A DNA stretch of 64,000 bases from Hysterangium stoloniferum (GCA_015178975.1 WHVD01000107.1:186001-250000); one strand, 5' to 3'. Positions 31,863-43,591 are shown, numbered from the stretch's first letter. Made by a program: numbers and translations. The notes: a model not told the origin generated them from the letters alone.

Positions 31863-32575
31863 CAGTGGCTCAAAAAACAGTGTCCAAATGTTTCAGACTT
31901 TTTCAAAGAAAATCCAATAACAAATCACACGGGGCATTTATAATCATTGTGTAATAATAGGAATGAACTTTACTATCTCAGCTACAAAATGACTCCAACT
32001 TTGTCCTAGTCCAATCATAATTGGTGGAACTATGAATTTTTGAAAACATGGATACACTTGGACACTTTTTTGAGCATCATTTTTTAAATACAAAACAACA
32101 GTTCAGCACTTTGTATTGCCTCCCTTGGCCCTAATTACAGCTTGCAACCTTCTGGGCATACTTTCTATGAGTTCCTGACAATCTTCTTCAGTGATATTTC
32201 CCCACTCTGTTCATGCCCACTCCCATAATTCTCAAACTCCCTTACCTGGTACCTCATAATCCAAAATCTTCCTTTTCAAGGCAGTCCAGAAATGTTCAAT
32301 GGGATTGAGGTCTGGAGATCATACTGGCCAGTCCAGAATAGTGATATTTTGGTCTTCAAACCATTTCTGAGCAAGTTTTGAGTGTACTCATGTCTTTGAA
32401 AATTTATAATTCCAGTGATTCTGATTGGATAAGGACAGAGTTGGAGTCATTTTGTAGCTGAGATATTAAAGTTCAATTCCTACCATTATATAATGATTAT
32501 AAATGCCCTGTGTGATTTGTTATTGGATTTTCTTTGAAAAAGTCTGAAATATTTAGACACTTTTTTGAGCCACTA
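31863..32575 (-). mobile_element. Internally deleted Tc1/mariner element with long inverted repeats
   Basis: The left end is CAGTGGCTCAAAAAAC after TA (31861-31862). The right end is TTTTTTGAGCCACTA before TA (32576-32577), with one terminal change. The terminal inverted repeats are about 200 bp, and each carries an inverted copy of the terminus at its inner end (about 32055-32075 on the left). Between them remains only the end of a Tc1-type transposase on the minus strand (about 32370-32090). The W-P...[15 protein letters not shown] block and the PRRLQAVI block are visible but broken by stops. It is non-autonomous. Confidence 0.8.
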
Positions 32576-32577
32576 TA

Positions 32578-33076
32578 TGATTTGTCATTACACCCCTGAG
32601 TTGCATCCATCAGGGTTGGCTAATACTCACCATATTAATCCCTCCTCCGAAGTGGTCACCCTCTCAGATCATTGGCCTAAGGTAGTACACCCCAGACTGG
32701 CATAATGGATGCCAATACACCAGTACCTTGATTATCCAGAACTGGTGGGGCCACTAGACAAATTTGGGTGAAATATTGTTGGGCTCATGAGCCAATATTA
32801 CTGATATGCATCTAAGTGTCTGAGCAAGAAGTGCAAAATAAAAAGTGTGATTGCCATGCCCATAGCAATCACCCATCAAGGTAACCTCTAAGACTGACAT
32901 TAGAAGCTTGATCCACCCAGGAAGAAATACTCACTCCCACCAAGACAAGCTGTGACTCAGTGCAACATATTTCCCCTCTCTTTACTACCTCTTTTCTTCA
33001 TTTTAGTCCTTACTAGTCCTTCTCCACCCACCCAACACCCCATGCACTTCCCACATCTGGCATCTTGAGTGATCCC
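32578..33076. other. No recognised gene
   Basis: Intergenic sequence upstream of the GMC pseudogene. Nothing specific is seen. Confidence 0.4.
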
Positions 33077-33300
33077 ATGTTGGCCACTTCAAGATCCTTT
33101 GATTATATTATTGTAGGTGGAGGACTCACAGGACTCACTGTTGCTGCACAACTAGCAGAAACGGTACTACAATAATTCTTGTCATAGAGGCTAGAAACAA
33201 CAACTGTACTGATTCCAGAATCATGAACATTTTTGAGTATGGGGCTTTTTTTGATACCCCTCTAGACTGGGCTTGGGAAACTGATCAAGGGAAAATAATT
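33077..33300 (+). pseudogene. GMC oxidoreductase, 5' fragment
   Basis: From ATG 33077 the frame reads [20 protein letters not shown], the Rossmann FAD-binding GxGxxG motif of glucose-methanol-choline oxidoreductases (glucose/aryl-alcohol oxidase group). After a one-base slip near 33172 it continues LVIEARNN ... FDTPLDWAWETDQG. It then reaches a GTAAGG intron donor at 33301. The rest of the gene lies beyond the transposon stack at 38.2 kb. Confidence 0.75.
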
Positions 33301-33595
33301 GTAAGGTCATTGATTGACCTTACTGAGTCAATGTGAACAGGACTAAGTTTTCTCTGCTTAGTAGTAGATAGCCTTTTAGATACAGAAAGTTAAAGATCCC
33401 TTGTAACTATGTTTTTCAAGAGTTGATACACCTTCAATGGACATCTGATGCCAATGCAGGGGAACAAGGGTAATTGAGGCTGTGCTGTAAGTTAGGGGAA
33501 CAGAGGGGCAGCTTGGCGGACATCAGAGATGACGAGATTATTAGGATAATCTGATAACCTGGGGGACCACAGTATGAGGACTCTCTACAGAGGTA
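33301..33595. other. Intron or spacer of the GMC pseudogene before the Tc1 insertion
   Basis: No coding match is seen. The last two bases before the element are the TA target (33594-33595). Confidence 0.4.
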
Positions 33596-33947
33596 CAGTG
33601 ACTTACAAAATGTATCCAATGTTTTGTAGTTTCAGCTTATATATGTATGCTATATCCCAGTAGATAAAATAGTAGAAATCACCAAAATATTTGTGAACAT
33701 GACCTATCATGTATATATGTATATGGTAGAACTATATTATGTAATATCCATGTATGGAAACACTATGAATATTTTAATGGAGAGGGTTCATTGAATATGT
33801 TTTGTAACTGACAGGTTCTAGCATGAAAACCATGTGCCTATGTTGATTGTTTGCAGTTGTTTATGTTTTTCAACATGTCATGTGATCATTCTATACTACA
33901 GTATAAGTAGAAGGGCTTTCTCAGCTAAGATTCCCTCAATTCTAACT

Positions 33948-35241
33948 ATGCATCCCCTTTCCACTGCTGCCCAGTATAAGATCCTTTCTCTACTTAATGC
34001 TGGCCATTCTGCCAGACATATTTCAGTTTCTACTGGCTATAGCTATGCTACTATCTCTAGACTTTGTTCTAAACACTGTTCCCACCTTTCTAAGTCCTCT
34101 GGTGGTCACCCTTCCAAACTCTCCACAGCCAACATCCATTTTGCACAACACCTTATCAGCTCTGGAAAGTGTTAAATTTGATGATGAAACACACCTTTTT
34201 ATAGGGGGAGTCCACCAATTATTGCAACTTTTCATATGAAGATGCTAATTGTGGACCATGCATTTGGAGGTTAATGTGTGTCAGAACCACTATACACCTC
34301 CCAGAGCATCCAACCTATATTGTCAGGAGGTGCTACACTAACTGACACAAGATATTGAGACACAAAGTACTTTTATTACAAGCTTATTAAACCCTTGTAT
34401 ATTGTGTATTGCAATAGAGTCAACTCATACTATTTTTAATAGAAAGGCTGATACAGCTGTAGATGCAACAAAGGCACTTTGCACAATCACCAACCAGTCA
34501 CTCAATCCTCAAACAGTGTGTCATGGACTCAAGGCAGCTGGGATGAAGCCTGTGGTGAAGAAGAAAAGGCCTCTTCTTTCTAAGAGGCATAGGAAGGAGA
34601 GGATGGATTTTGCTTTGGCACATCAGGATTGGACTGTGGAGGATTGGAAGAAGGTGGTGTGGTCTGATGAGACCAAAATTAATAGGCTGGGGTCAGATGG
34701 CAGGAAGTGGGTGTGGAAAAAGGCAGGAGAGGGCTTGAGTGACAGGCTGGTTGAGGGAACCCTGAAGTTTGGTGGTGGATCTTTAATGGTTTGGGGGTGC
34801 ATGCTGTGGGAGGAGGTTGGGTATGCATGCAAGATTGATGGAAGGATGGATGGGGATCTCTACATCCAGATTCTGGAGGATGACCTGCAAGCCAGTCTTA
34901 AGGACTATGGTAAATCTGCCAATGGTATCATCTTCCAGCAGGACAATGACCCCAAGCATACCTGCAAGAAGGCCCAGAATTGGTTCCAAGAAAATGGTTT
35001 CAGGGTTCTCTCATGGCCAGCACAGTCTCCTGACTTGAATCCCATTGAACACCTATGGAATCACCTGAAGAGGAGGTTGGCAGGGTATAAGAATGCACCC
35101 TAGGGGATGGAAGAGTTGTGGGAGAGGGTGGTGGATGAATGGTACAATATTGATGCAAAGGTGTGTCAGGATTTGATTGAAAGTATGCCTAGGAGGGCTT
35201 CAGATGTATTAAAGGCAAAGGGTGGCTACACTAAGTACTAA
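33948..35241 (+). pseudogene. Tc1/mariner transposase of element A, interrupted by an LTR
   Basis: The N-terminal paired-like helix-turn-helix (MHPLSTAAQYKILSLL to SSGGHPSKLSTANI) is cut at 34169 by a copia solo LTR and resumes at 34442. The catalytic domain follows. It has [16 protein letters not shown] (first Asp), [13 protein letters not shown] (second Asp) and [16 protein letters not shown] (Glu, DD34E type). A TAG at 35101-35103 falls just after KNAP. The C-terminal block with SMPRRASDVLKAKGGYTKY ends at TAA 35239. It would cut and paste the element at TA sites if intact. Confidence 0.9.
34170..34441 (+). mobile_element. Copia solo LTR inside the transposase gene
   Basis: Starts TGTTAAATTTGATG and ends CTATTTTTAATA. 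It is flanked by GAAAG at 34165-34169 and 34442-34446, a perfect 5-bp duplication. It is nearly identical to the LTRs of the copia element at 46885-51700 in inverse orientation, so it is recent. Confidence 0.95.
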
Positions 35242-35410
35242 ATACTAGTAATTTCCTGCCTAAATGAGTCAGTTACAAAACTTATCCAATGAATGCTCTC
35301 CATTGAAATATTCATAGTGTTTCCATATATGGATATTACATAATATAGTTCTACCATATAAATATATACATGATAGGTCATGTTCACAAATATTCTGGTG
35401 ATTTCTACTA

Positions 35411-37011
35411 CAGTAGGCAACAAAACCCTTACAATGTTTTGCACTTTTTGAAAGACATGGCTATTCCTCCAGAAATAAATTCTGTAAATTGCTGAAAATA
35501 TTATGTAATATACTTCAACATCATACCTTCCAGAAATGCACAGCCACAAGGCACCATGTCCTTATTCGGTAAGTCCACATCACACACAAACCAATAGCTC
35601 ATTGTAAGGGTTTTGTTGCACACTATTTTGAGACTATTATTACAAGAAATTAGTATTTAGTATGGCCCCCTTTTGCTGTAATCACTGCTGCAAGTCTTCT
35701 AGGCATACTCTCAATGAGCTTCTGACACTCCTCCTTTGGAATCTCTTCCCACACCTTCTGCACCCTCTCCCACAGTTCATGAACACTATTTGCAGGCTGT
35801 TCATACTCCCCCAGCTTCTTTTTGACATGATTCCACAGATGTTCAATAGGATTCATGTCAGGAGATTGTGCAGGCCACTTGAGGACTGTAACATCATGGT
35901 CAGTGAACCATTTCTGGGCCTTTTTGCTGGTGTGTTTGGGGTCATGTCTTGTTGAAACACAATGTCAGCCACTGTTTTGTTGTAATATTTGAGGGTTTGC
36001 TGGATTTCATCATCCAGGATCTCTACATAAAGCTCAGCATCCATCCTCCCATCAATTTTGGTTGCAAACCCAACCCCATCCCAGCCCATGCATCCCCATG
36101 TCATCAGGTTTCCTCCTCCAAACTTGACTGTTCCCTCTACTAACCTATCATTTAACCCCTCACCCACATTTTTCCACACATATTTTCTTCCATCTGATCC
36201 CAGCCTATTAATATTAGTCTCATCAGACCATATGACCCTCTTCCAGTCCTCCAGGGTCCATTCCAAATGCCTTTCTGCAAACTCCAATTGAGAGTTTCGA
36301 AGATGAGGTTTGAGAAGTGGCCTTTTTCTCTTTACCACAGCCCTCATGCCTATGGTTTTGAGGTGGTGACACACTGTTTGTGAAGTAATAGGAGTGTTGA
36401 TGATGTCTATAAGTTTCTTGGTTGCCTGTGTGGCATTATCAACCTTCCCCATGCAAATTATTCTTCTAGCATAGGCAATATTGGCTGTGGTAAGCTTTGT
36501 AGGATGGCCACCAGAGCATTTGGGGAGGTCAGGGTGATGCTCAGAGCAAATACAACTGATGGTGGCACTGCTGAGATGAGTTTGGTAACATATTTGAGCT
36601 TCAGAAATGCCAGAGTCAAGTAGAGTAAGAACATGTTGGATTTGGCTGGAGGAGAGCTTTTTCATTGTGAGTAGGGTGATTGTGGGATTCCAACTGGTTG
36701 CTTTCATCTTATATACATTGAGGAAGAGTGGTCACATGACTTTGTTGAACTTTATAAACAAAGTCATGTGACTAGGACCCATTTTGAACTTTAAAAATGT
36801 GTGCAACAAAACCCTTACAATGAGCTATTGGTTTGTGTGTGATGTGGACTTACCAAATAAGGATGTGGTGCCTTGTGGCTGTGCATTTCTGGAAGGTTTG
36901 ATGTTGAAGTATATTACATAATATTTTCAGCATTTTACAGAATTTATTTCTGGAGGAATAGCCATGTCTTTCAAAAAGTACAAAACATTGTAAGGATTTT
37001 GTTGCCTACTG
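35411..37011 (-). mobile_element. Tc1/mariner element B inserted in element A
   Basis: The termini CAGTAGGCAACAAAA and TTTTGTTGCCTACTG are flanked by TA at 35409-35410 and 37012-37013. It is 1601 bp long. The inverted repeats span about 35411-35632 and 36795-37011. Each contains the motif GCAACAAAACCCTTACAATG at the outer end and its inverse CATTGTAAGGGTTTTGTTGC at the inner end. Confidence 0.92.
35650..36665 (-). pseudogene. Tc1/mariner transposase of element B, one frameshift
   Basis: The likely start is ATG 36665 (MKKLSSSQIQHVLTLL); an upstream in-frame ATG is at 36707. The helix-turn-helix region and [19 protein letters not shown] (first Asp) are intact. After IVFQQD near 35953 one base is missing, so the frame slides. 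The continuation, in the other frame, has [18 protein letters not shown] (Glu) and SMPRRLAAVI, ending TKY at 35650. Apart from this single indel the transposase looks complete. Confidence 0.9.
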
Positions 37012-37033
37012 TATTTTATCTACTGGGATATAG

Positions 37034-37851
37034 TGTTACAACCGGACAATCCCGCTGGACTCCGGGCACTAACCCGTATGCCCCCACGCACTACAAGCAC
37101 CAATCGTCTGTTTATAGGATTTCCCGCCCGGACTCCGTTACGTCAAGACTTGTTATGTTCGACCTCATTACGACACATATCAGTCACCGGACTTCCCCCG
37201 GACTCCGTCTCTGTCTATGTCCGTCTTCGTCCCATGCATCAGCCACCGGATCCCGCTCAGAATCCCGTCACCGCTCTAATCGAGCCCCATTCCCGTTTTA
37301 GTCAAATGACCTGTCACAATTTAGGACTCCGCTCCCGCTCCATTTCCCGTTATGGGTTATGCTTTGTCACTATTCAGACTCCGCTCCGTTCCGCCCCATT
37401 CCTAACACCAAACTTGGTGTTTACATTTCCCGTTTTATGTTTTGCTCATTTCTCTCATTATTACTGGATTTGGTATGTCATGCATTCCACGGTCTATATA
37501 AACTGGCAGATGTTGTACATACAATCCAGTCAGAAAATTAGCTTAGATTCCCCCCAGTAATCTAATATATTTTCCACCCTAAAACCCTACTCTTATCAGA
37601 CCGCTCTCACTAGTTGGAGCCCACAGGCTCCGGCGCATCTATCTCTCTTGACCATCTCGACTCACGACTCACGACCTACGACCTATGACCTATGACCCAC
37701 GAACCCCGCCCGGACTCCCCAGGATTCCCGTCCGTCCATTTGAAATTGGACAACACGATCTAGCGAGGGCGCAGCCTATAAGCTGAAGCCAAGTCCTACC
37801 GGATATCCCGCGGGTTTCTCTGGAGACCCGGCCTGTGTGTGTATCCTAACA
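37034..37851 (+). mobile_element. Chromovirus solo LTR in element A, 818 bp
   Basis: Starts TGTTACAACC and ends TATCCTAACA. It is flanked by TATAG at 37029-37033 and 37852-37856, a perfect 5-bp duplication. The sequence is very close to 27076-27885. It interrupts the right inverted repeat of Tc1 element A. Confidence 0.95.
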
Positions 37852-37908
37852 TATAGCATATATAAGCTGAAACTACAAAACATTGGATACATTTTGTAAG
37901 TCACTGTA

Positions 37909-38162
37909 TATAAGTAGCTTAAGTCGAGTGGGCAGATATAAGCTGGTGATATAACACTAGGCTTTCAGATGAGGGATCTACTCCTCATCTGAACTAACTA
38001 TATACTAGAATACATGGTCTGTGTGTTAGTCTGTGCACTGATCTGTGTATGAACTCTAACACTAAACTATTTATGCTATCATGGAAGTCCATGAGCCAGA
38101 ACCAGATACAATCACAAGACGAGATATGAGATAGTACTAATCATAACCCTATCATATTCTAA
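37909..38162. other. Spacer between Tc1 element A and the GMC 3' part
   Basis: No coding match is seen. CTAACACAG just before 38170 could be an intron end. Confidence 0.35.
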
Positions 38163-40567
38163 CACAGATGGAGCAAAAGGAGGGTTGTGCGAGACCATGT
38201 GGAGTCGATCTGTAATGTGTGCCTGTGATAAGACGGACAGGATTACAATAATGCGGGGGTGAGTGGGCCTTGTGCCTCCTGGTTATGCCGGTTCCTTGAT
38301 CGAGTTACCATTCACATATCAAAGGTAAGACCTTAGATGGAAGCTCTTCAATTAACGGCACTGCATGGACAAGAGCTATTTCTGCTCAGTATGATGCCCT
38401 CTCTAGTCTACTGGACCCTGCGGATGCTTAGTTGGGATGTAATTGGAGTGGGCTATTTACTCTCATGAAAAGGTACAGTTGCATGCATATAGTCTCATAT
38501 CTGTCATCTGCTTATCGCATGTAGGCAGAAGGATATACCCCTCCCGATGCCACTGCTCAGGCCAAAGGCACTGATACAGACCCAGTTGAATGAGTAATGG
38601 TTGACCCTGGATATATTTATATCTTACTGATGACTAATCATCTCAGTAGTAACTGGTTCTTAATAGAACTACTCTTAATGGCCTGATAGCTCAGGGGTTA
38701 AGAGCACTAGACATGTAATCCAAACTTAGTGGTTGCTGGTTCAAATCCAGCTCAGGTCAATATTTTCACCCTGCTTATGTAATTCTTACAGACCCTTCGT
38801 TCCACGGAATTGGAGGACCTGTGCAAGTCGGATTTTCGTGAGCAGTCATAACATGCTGAATTTCCTCGTGTGAGCTAAGTGACCAAGAACAGTTACACCA
38901 TGTTCGGTGGTCCACAGCAACCTGCATTCGTAAATAGCATTGTAAATTCAACAGGAATTACGCATGCGGTAGACCGTAATGGTGGGAACGTCAACAGCGT
39001 AGCATTCACCCCTGATGTTGTTTTCCTCATTGTAGTGTTTATATGATATCTCATGCCATGCACAGTCTATAAACGTCAATAATGGCGATGTACGGTCTTC
39101 ATCTGCATCCGCATGTTTGACTCCTGTGGAGTTCAGCAGACTTAGTTGGTTGACTCTCGTTGGACATCAGGTAAGATTCATCACAGCTATTTCACTAGTC
39201 AGGATCCACTGATTCCAAGTCTCGTACAGGTGACTAAAATCAATTTCACCGGAACCCGTGCTACGGGCATTACCTTCAAGAAATCTGACGGCACTGGATC
39301 AACATTTACAGCCAGTGCAAACTTAGAAGTCTTGCTCGCTGCAGGAAGTATCCAGACCCCCGCGCTGCTTCAGTTGTCAGGGGTTGGTGATCCCACACTC
39401 CTTAAGTCACTTGAAATTCCAGTAATTGTAGTTGGTAAGAACTTACAAGAGCAGGGTACATCGTTTTCGTTGAATGAATGTGTCTAGCTTGTTGCTCACT
39501 TTTAGTTCCCAGACAGTGAACTCTTTGGGTGCCGTTAAGAACTACAGCAGTAACGGCGGCACAGGACCTTCAGATTGCATTGCCTTCCCCAATATTAATC
39601 AGGTTCGAATCCATGAAAGTCATTCAGTCTCCTTCATAATCTCTAATCCCATGTCATGTTAGCTTTTCGGGTCTGCCGCGCCATCGATTGCAGCTGGCAT
39701 TCTTTCAAACCTATCAACCTGGGCCACTTCCCAAGCCGGATCTGCACTATCTGCTGAAGCGCTGCAGACTATCTATCAAGTTCAAGCAGGGCTAATAGTC
39801 AATCAAAGTGGTGGGTCCGCCCTTTACCATTCTTTACTGTATACTAATAGCTCCTTGAAGGGCCACTCGTCGAGCTATCTTTCGACACGGGCTTCCCCGT
39901 GTAAGTTGACTTTTTGTCAATGCTCTACAAAAATTAATTCAAATATGTAGATCCAATGGAGTAGGTATTGATATGTGGCAGCTGTTGCCCTTTAGCCGTG
40001 GCAGTGTTAAGATTACGGTATGTCAGACTGTTTACCCTGCCGTCAATATTCATATCCGCACAATTAATAAGAGTACAAATCCCTTCACGAAACCCGCCGT
40101 CACCGTTAATTATTTCAGCATCGATTACGACCTCAGCGTTCAGGTTGCTGGTGCTCGACTCTCTCGCAAGATATTTCAGAATAAACCTCTTGCGTGAGGA
40201 GTTCAGTTTCTTATACCTAGACTGAATTAATAACCCGTAAAATGGCGGTATTTTAGTGGGAGAGACTATCCCTGGGTTCAGCACGGTCCTGAGGGTGGTT
40301 CCGATGCGGCATGGCGAAGTTGGATAACGAATAATTTTGGCGCCGTTAGTCTTGGCGGTGCGCATATCTTCGTAGTATTTTTTTTTTCTTTACCATGACT
40401 GAAGTTCTACGTACAGGCGTCGTGGACCGACATCTTCGCGTGTATGGTGCCACCTCCCTTCGTGTGGTAGATGCTTCAATACTCCCCATGCAGATTAGTG
40501 CACATTTGCAGAGCACTCTGTATGGTGTTGCAGAGAAGGCGGCGGCTTTAATCAGGAGCGGTAATTA
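38163..40567 (+). pseudogene. GMC oxidoreductase, 3' part with introns and stops
   Basis: Successive blocks match a GMC oxidase. They include GSSSINGTAWTR (about 38340, the GMC signature 1 region), an in-frame TAG after LLDPADA (about 38428) and PSFHGIGGPVQVGFS (38800). FVNSIVNSTGITHAVDRNGG follows (38930), then AAGSIQTPALLQLSGVG (39341-39390, signature 2). IDMWQLLPFSRGSVKI (39968) comes next. The C-terminal [20 protein letters not shown] with ISAHLQ, carrying the active-site His region, ends at TAG 40567. Intron-like GTAAG/AG boundaries separate blocks. With the 5' fragment at 33077 this is one gene split by the Tc1 stack. It would have been a secreted or intracellular FAD alcohol/sugar oxidase. 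Confidence 0.8.
38682..38761 (+). tRNA. tRNA-like gene, probably with a short intron
   Basis: The 80 nt fold as a cloverleaf. The acceptor is GGCCTGA/TCAGGTC (one G-T), the D arm GCTC/GAGC and the T arm GCTGG-TTCAAAT-CCAGC, with a 5-nt variable loop TGGTT. The anticodon arm CTAGA/CTTAG has one A-C mismatch and encloses 13 nt, which is 7 plus about 6 extra, as for a tiny intron. The anticodon is unclear. TGT (Thr) lacks U33, and GTA (Tyr) needs a shifted stem. It lies within an apparent intron of the GMC pseudogene and could be a tRNA pseudogene or a SINE head. Confidence 0.5.
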
Positions 40568-41292
40568 GCAGTGCGGATAGCTGCAAGGGACTTACTTGTG
40601 ATATCACTGATCTATTATGTTGTCCTATGGATTATGAGACCAACAATCATTTTATTATTATTATACATTATTTTTAGTACTTTGGAATGATAGGCACACC
40701 TACTGTTGATTTACACTGTCATAAATCTCAATATATCTCTGGCGATGGCCTGCTGGTTGCTATGAGCAATTGGATAGTGTTACACTGAATATCCTGGTCC
40801 CAGAGTTAATCCACCTTCCCCGTGATCGATATCGATGCAGGCGAGTCGATTCAGACTCGAAAAACTAGTATAAGGTGAACCCAGTGGCGGCGGCCCATGA
40901 AAACCTCATCTCGATGCAACAAGATGTCATCCAACCGTCGAAGAGTCCATGGGGAGCTCCAGCATTCGTAGTATGTCGAGGCAATAAACCAAGAGATGTT
41001 CATGGCAGGTCTTTCTATGCCCTATGCCATCTCAACGCCCCGGTCAACCTCAAGCAAGTCGCTCTAGGGAACAGAATATACATCACTGCTCCACAACGAA
41101 GTTTGCATTCCAATGCACAACCAAGCTCGTTATGGTTCCGCTCAAGATTTGATTTTAACTGACGTGACGTGAATCAGTATCAGACAACTTTGAAGAAACA
41201 TAACGGCTCAAACGCGCAGATATTACATGAAACCGTACTTACACATGGCATAATGACGAGAAGATGTATTAGAAACCTTCAAAGACACACTC
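40568..41292. other. Intergenic region with a gypsy RT fragment
   Basis: At about 40920-40975 the plus strand encodes DVIQPSKSPWGAPAFVV, the conserved start of a Ty3/gypsy reverse transcriptase. It sits in a short frame (40875-41162) that then loses similarity. It is a relic of a family different from the element at 20 kb. No other gene is seen. Confidence 0.55.
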
Positions 41293-43462
41293 TCACTTTT
41301 TCGCATTTCTCTTCTCCACACTCTTCTCACTTCTCACCCTCCCCTTCGCCTTACTTTTACCCCCAACTCTCGCCTTCGACCCCTTTTCCCCGCTCCCACC
41401 GGGTCCCTTCCTCTCCCGCTTCCTCTCCCTTCCTTTCTCAACCTTCTCAAAGCCCGACTTGTCAATCCCTTTAGCCTGTTTTTTCGCAAGCCTTCTTTGG
41501 ACCCTATCAGCATTCGCGGCTTTGGCAGCTTTTCGTTCATCTTTCGAAAGTCCGGCGAGTTTCGACCCGAGGGAGGGGTCGCCTTTGGGGATGGAGACTG
41601 GGATGCGTTTTACTTTGGGTTTGACGTCGGATTGGGGTTTAGATCGTCCCATGCCTGGACCGGAACTGGACTTGTCGGATTTTTTGTGGGTTGCTGTTGA
41701 TTTTGGTGTTGCGCCTGGGATGCCTTTATATCGCTGGACGCGGAGTGTGCGTTTGGCGAACTTGAGTGCGGACACGTCGAGGTTAAGGAGTTCGTCGACG
41801 CATTCACGATCCTAGGAAGAGTGTACAAATGCATGTAAGTGTCAATAGGAATGTGAGAGAGATGCAGAGTACTCACAGCGAACCTCACATACGCGAACCC
41901 TTTCCCAAGCTGAGTATCTCGATCTCTCACAATCCTCACACCCCGCACCCACGTCGACTTCTTCACCCCATTCTCCACCTCCACCTCCGCATCGCTACTA
42001 TCTCCAGCCAGCGGCGGACCCCGCTCCTTCGCCACAATGCCTTCAAACCAAACCCTCAATTCCTCCTCCTTTGCCGCAAATTCGAGATTGCCAACAAAGA
42101 TCGTCGCGCGAGGATCGCCTGTGATTAATGGCTCTGACGGAGTATCGTCCGTCTTGACTCGTGAAGCTCCGACGCGATCAACACGAATTGTACGGTCCAA
42201 GAAGGTCGTTCCATCGCATTGTAGTACGGCTAGGCGAGCTGCCTCTGCGGGGTCCAGATTAGACGTTGACTTCACAGGCGTCGTAGTGGCAGGATGGGCC
42301 TCTACAAGAATAGACGTAGAAGCAGACGCAGCGGAAGCTTCAGCGTTACTCGGGGCGGAATGCGCAAATACAATATACGCATTAATCGAATCCACTGCAT
42401 CATGAAACTTCCCTTTAATAAACGCAACTCGTTTCCTTTCGGCAGGCGTGAGCGTTGCATGAGCAGGCCTCTTCGACTGTCCTTCCCTATCCGACGTTTC
42501 CTCCTCCTGTGTTTGGCGCTTTCCTTTGCCTTTGGTGTCAGAGTCACCCACATCCGTGTCCCGCCAGTTTGCTGCTCTTTCTATCTGACGTTTTTCTTTA
42601 TTAGATGGTACGCTGGATTCTTCTGGGGCTGTGGGAGCGGCGAAAGCAATGGAACGGAAGCGCATGGATTCGATTTTGGCGCCGGGGACGAGGGTTGTGA
42701 AGTGGCGTTTTAGAGCTTTCTGGGTGGACTAAAGGAGCTAATGAGCTCGAAATGTTTAGCATGTAATAGGAATAGAAGTATTACCTTGGATTTGGCAGCC
42801 CCAATGGGTATATTCCCTATAAATATTGTACGTGCGGCACGTTGCGCGGGAGTCTCACCCGGCGGCACGTACTTCGTCTTTTTCGCGGGCTTTTGTCGGG
42901 TCCGTGAACGGGCTCCTGTTGATGTTTCATGGGCTGGTGGAGGGGCATCCGAATCGTCCTCGTCTGAATTCTGGTCGACATCCTCTTCAGAGTCCCCCGT
43001 CCCTTCGTCGACTGGCTTTTTCACCGCAACCGCACCAGATCGACGAGCAAGATAATTATCCTCCAATATAGCATTATCTTCGTCATCGTCTTCTTCGTCG
43101 TCGTCCTCCTCCTCGTCCTCAGGCTCGCTAACTGGCTTCGCAGCCCTTTTAGCTGATTTCTGCGGCTTTTCAACAGCAGATTTTTGTCGTTTAGCGGGTT
43201 TCGGAGGAGTTGGCTTTGTTCTCAATTGGTCTCCAGCAGTAGAGATATTGTCACTCGCGTGCTTTCGTTTTTGGCCTTGTTGGTGCACGGGAGAATTGGA
43301 GGGTATGGTAATTGGTTTTCCTGAGGGTATTAGAGGTGGTGGCTGTAGGTCGCATTAGAGGGACCATGTCAGGAAAAAACAAACACTTACGTTTGATGCA
43401 AACAACGCATCGAGGCTGTCATCTTTGTTTGCGCCATTGAGCAGCAGCGATGACAAGCTCAT
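41293..43462 (-). CDS. NOP12: Nucleolar RNA-binding protein Nop12/RBM34 family
   Basis: Four exons: 43462-43391, 43342-42785, 42728-41877 and 41811-41293. The introns (43343-43390, 42729-42784, 41812-41876) are 48-65 nt, with GTAAGT, GTAATA and GTGAGT donors, all in phase 0. The predicted length is 666 aa. The start MSLSSLLLNG is typical of Nop12; an in-frame ATG also lies at 43591. Residues 60-160 are Lys-rich then very acidic. The first RRM begins TIFIGNIPIG (about residue 195) and has a long low-complexity insertion before NAYIVFA. The second has ATIFVGNLEF (RNP2, about 417) and GKGFAYVRFA (RNP1, about 485). A basic Lys/Arg-rich tail follows. In yeast, Nop12 acts in the nucleolus in large-subunit rRNA maturation. 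Confidence 0.88.
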
Positions 43463-43591
43463 CGCTCGGACGTCGAAGATTTGTGGCAAGAGAGAAGCGC
43501 CCGCGATTGCCGAGATACGGGGATCTGGGTCGAAACATGGAGTTGATCGAGCGAGTTGATGCCGGGTGTTATTATTTGTAAGGGGCACCAT

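Larger units (their letters stand above)
33596..37906 (+). mobile_element. Tc1/mariner element A, host to three later insertions
   Basis: The termini CAGTGACTTACAAAATG and CATTTTGTAAGTCACTG are flanked by TA at 33594-33595 and 37907-37908. The left inverted repeat runs to about 33812. The right one begins at about 35269 and is split by Tc1 element B and by a gypsy solo LTR. Each repeat has an inverted copy of the terminus at its inner end. Without the inserts the element is about 1.6 kb, normal for Tc1. It lies inside the GMC oxidoreductase gene. Confidence 0.9.

Noticed and set aside
39934-40365. A 143-codon minus frame
   Set aside because: It is antisense to the conserved C-terminal blocks of the GMC pseudogene.
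41459-43071. Plus-strand frames opposite NOP12
   Set aside because: They are antisense shadows of exons with RRM motifs.
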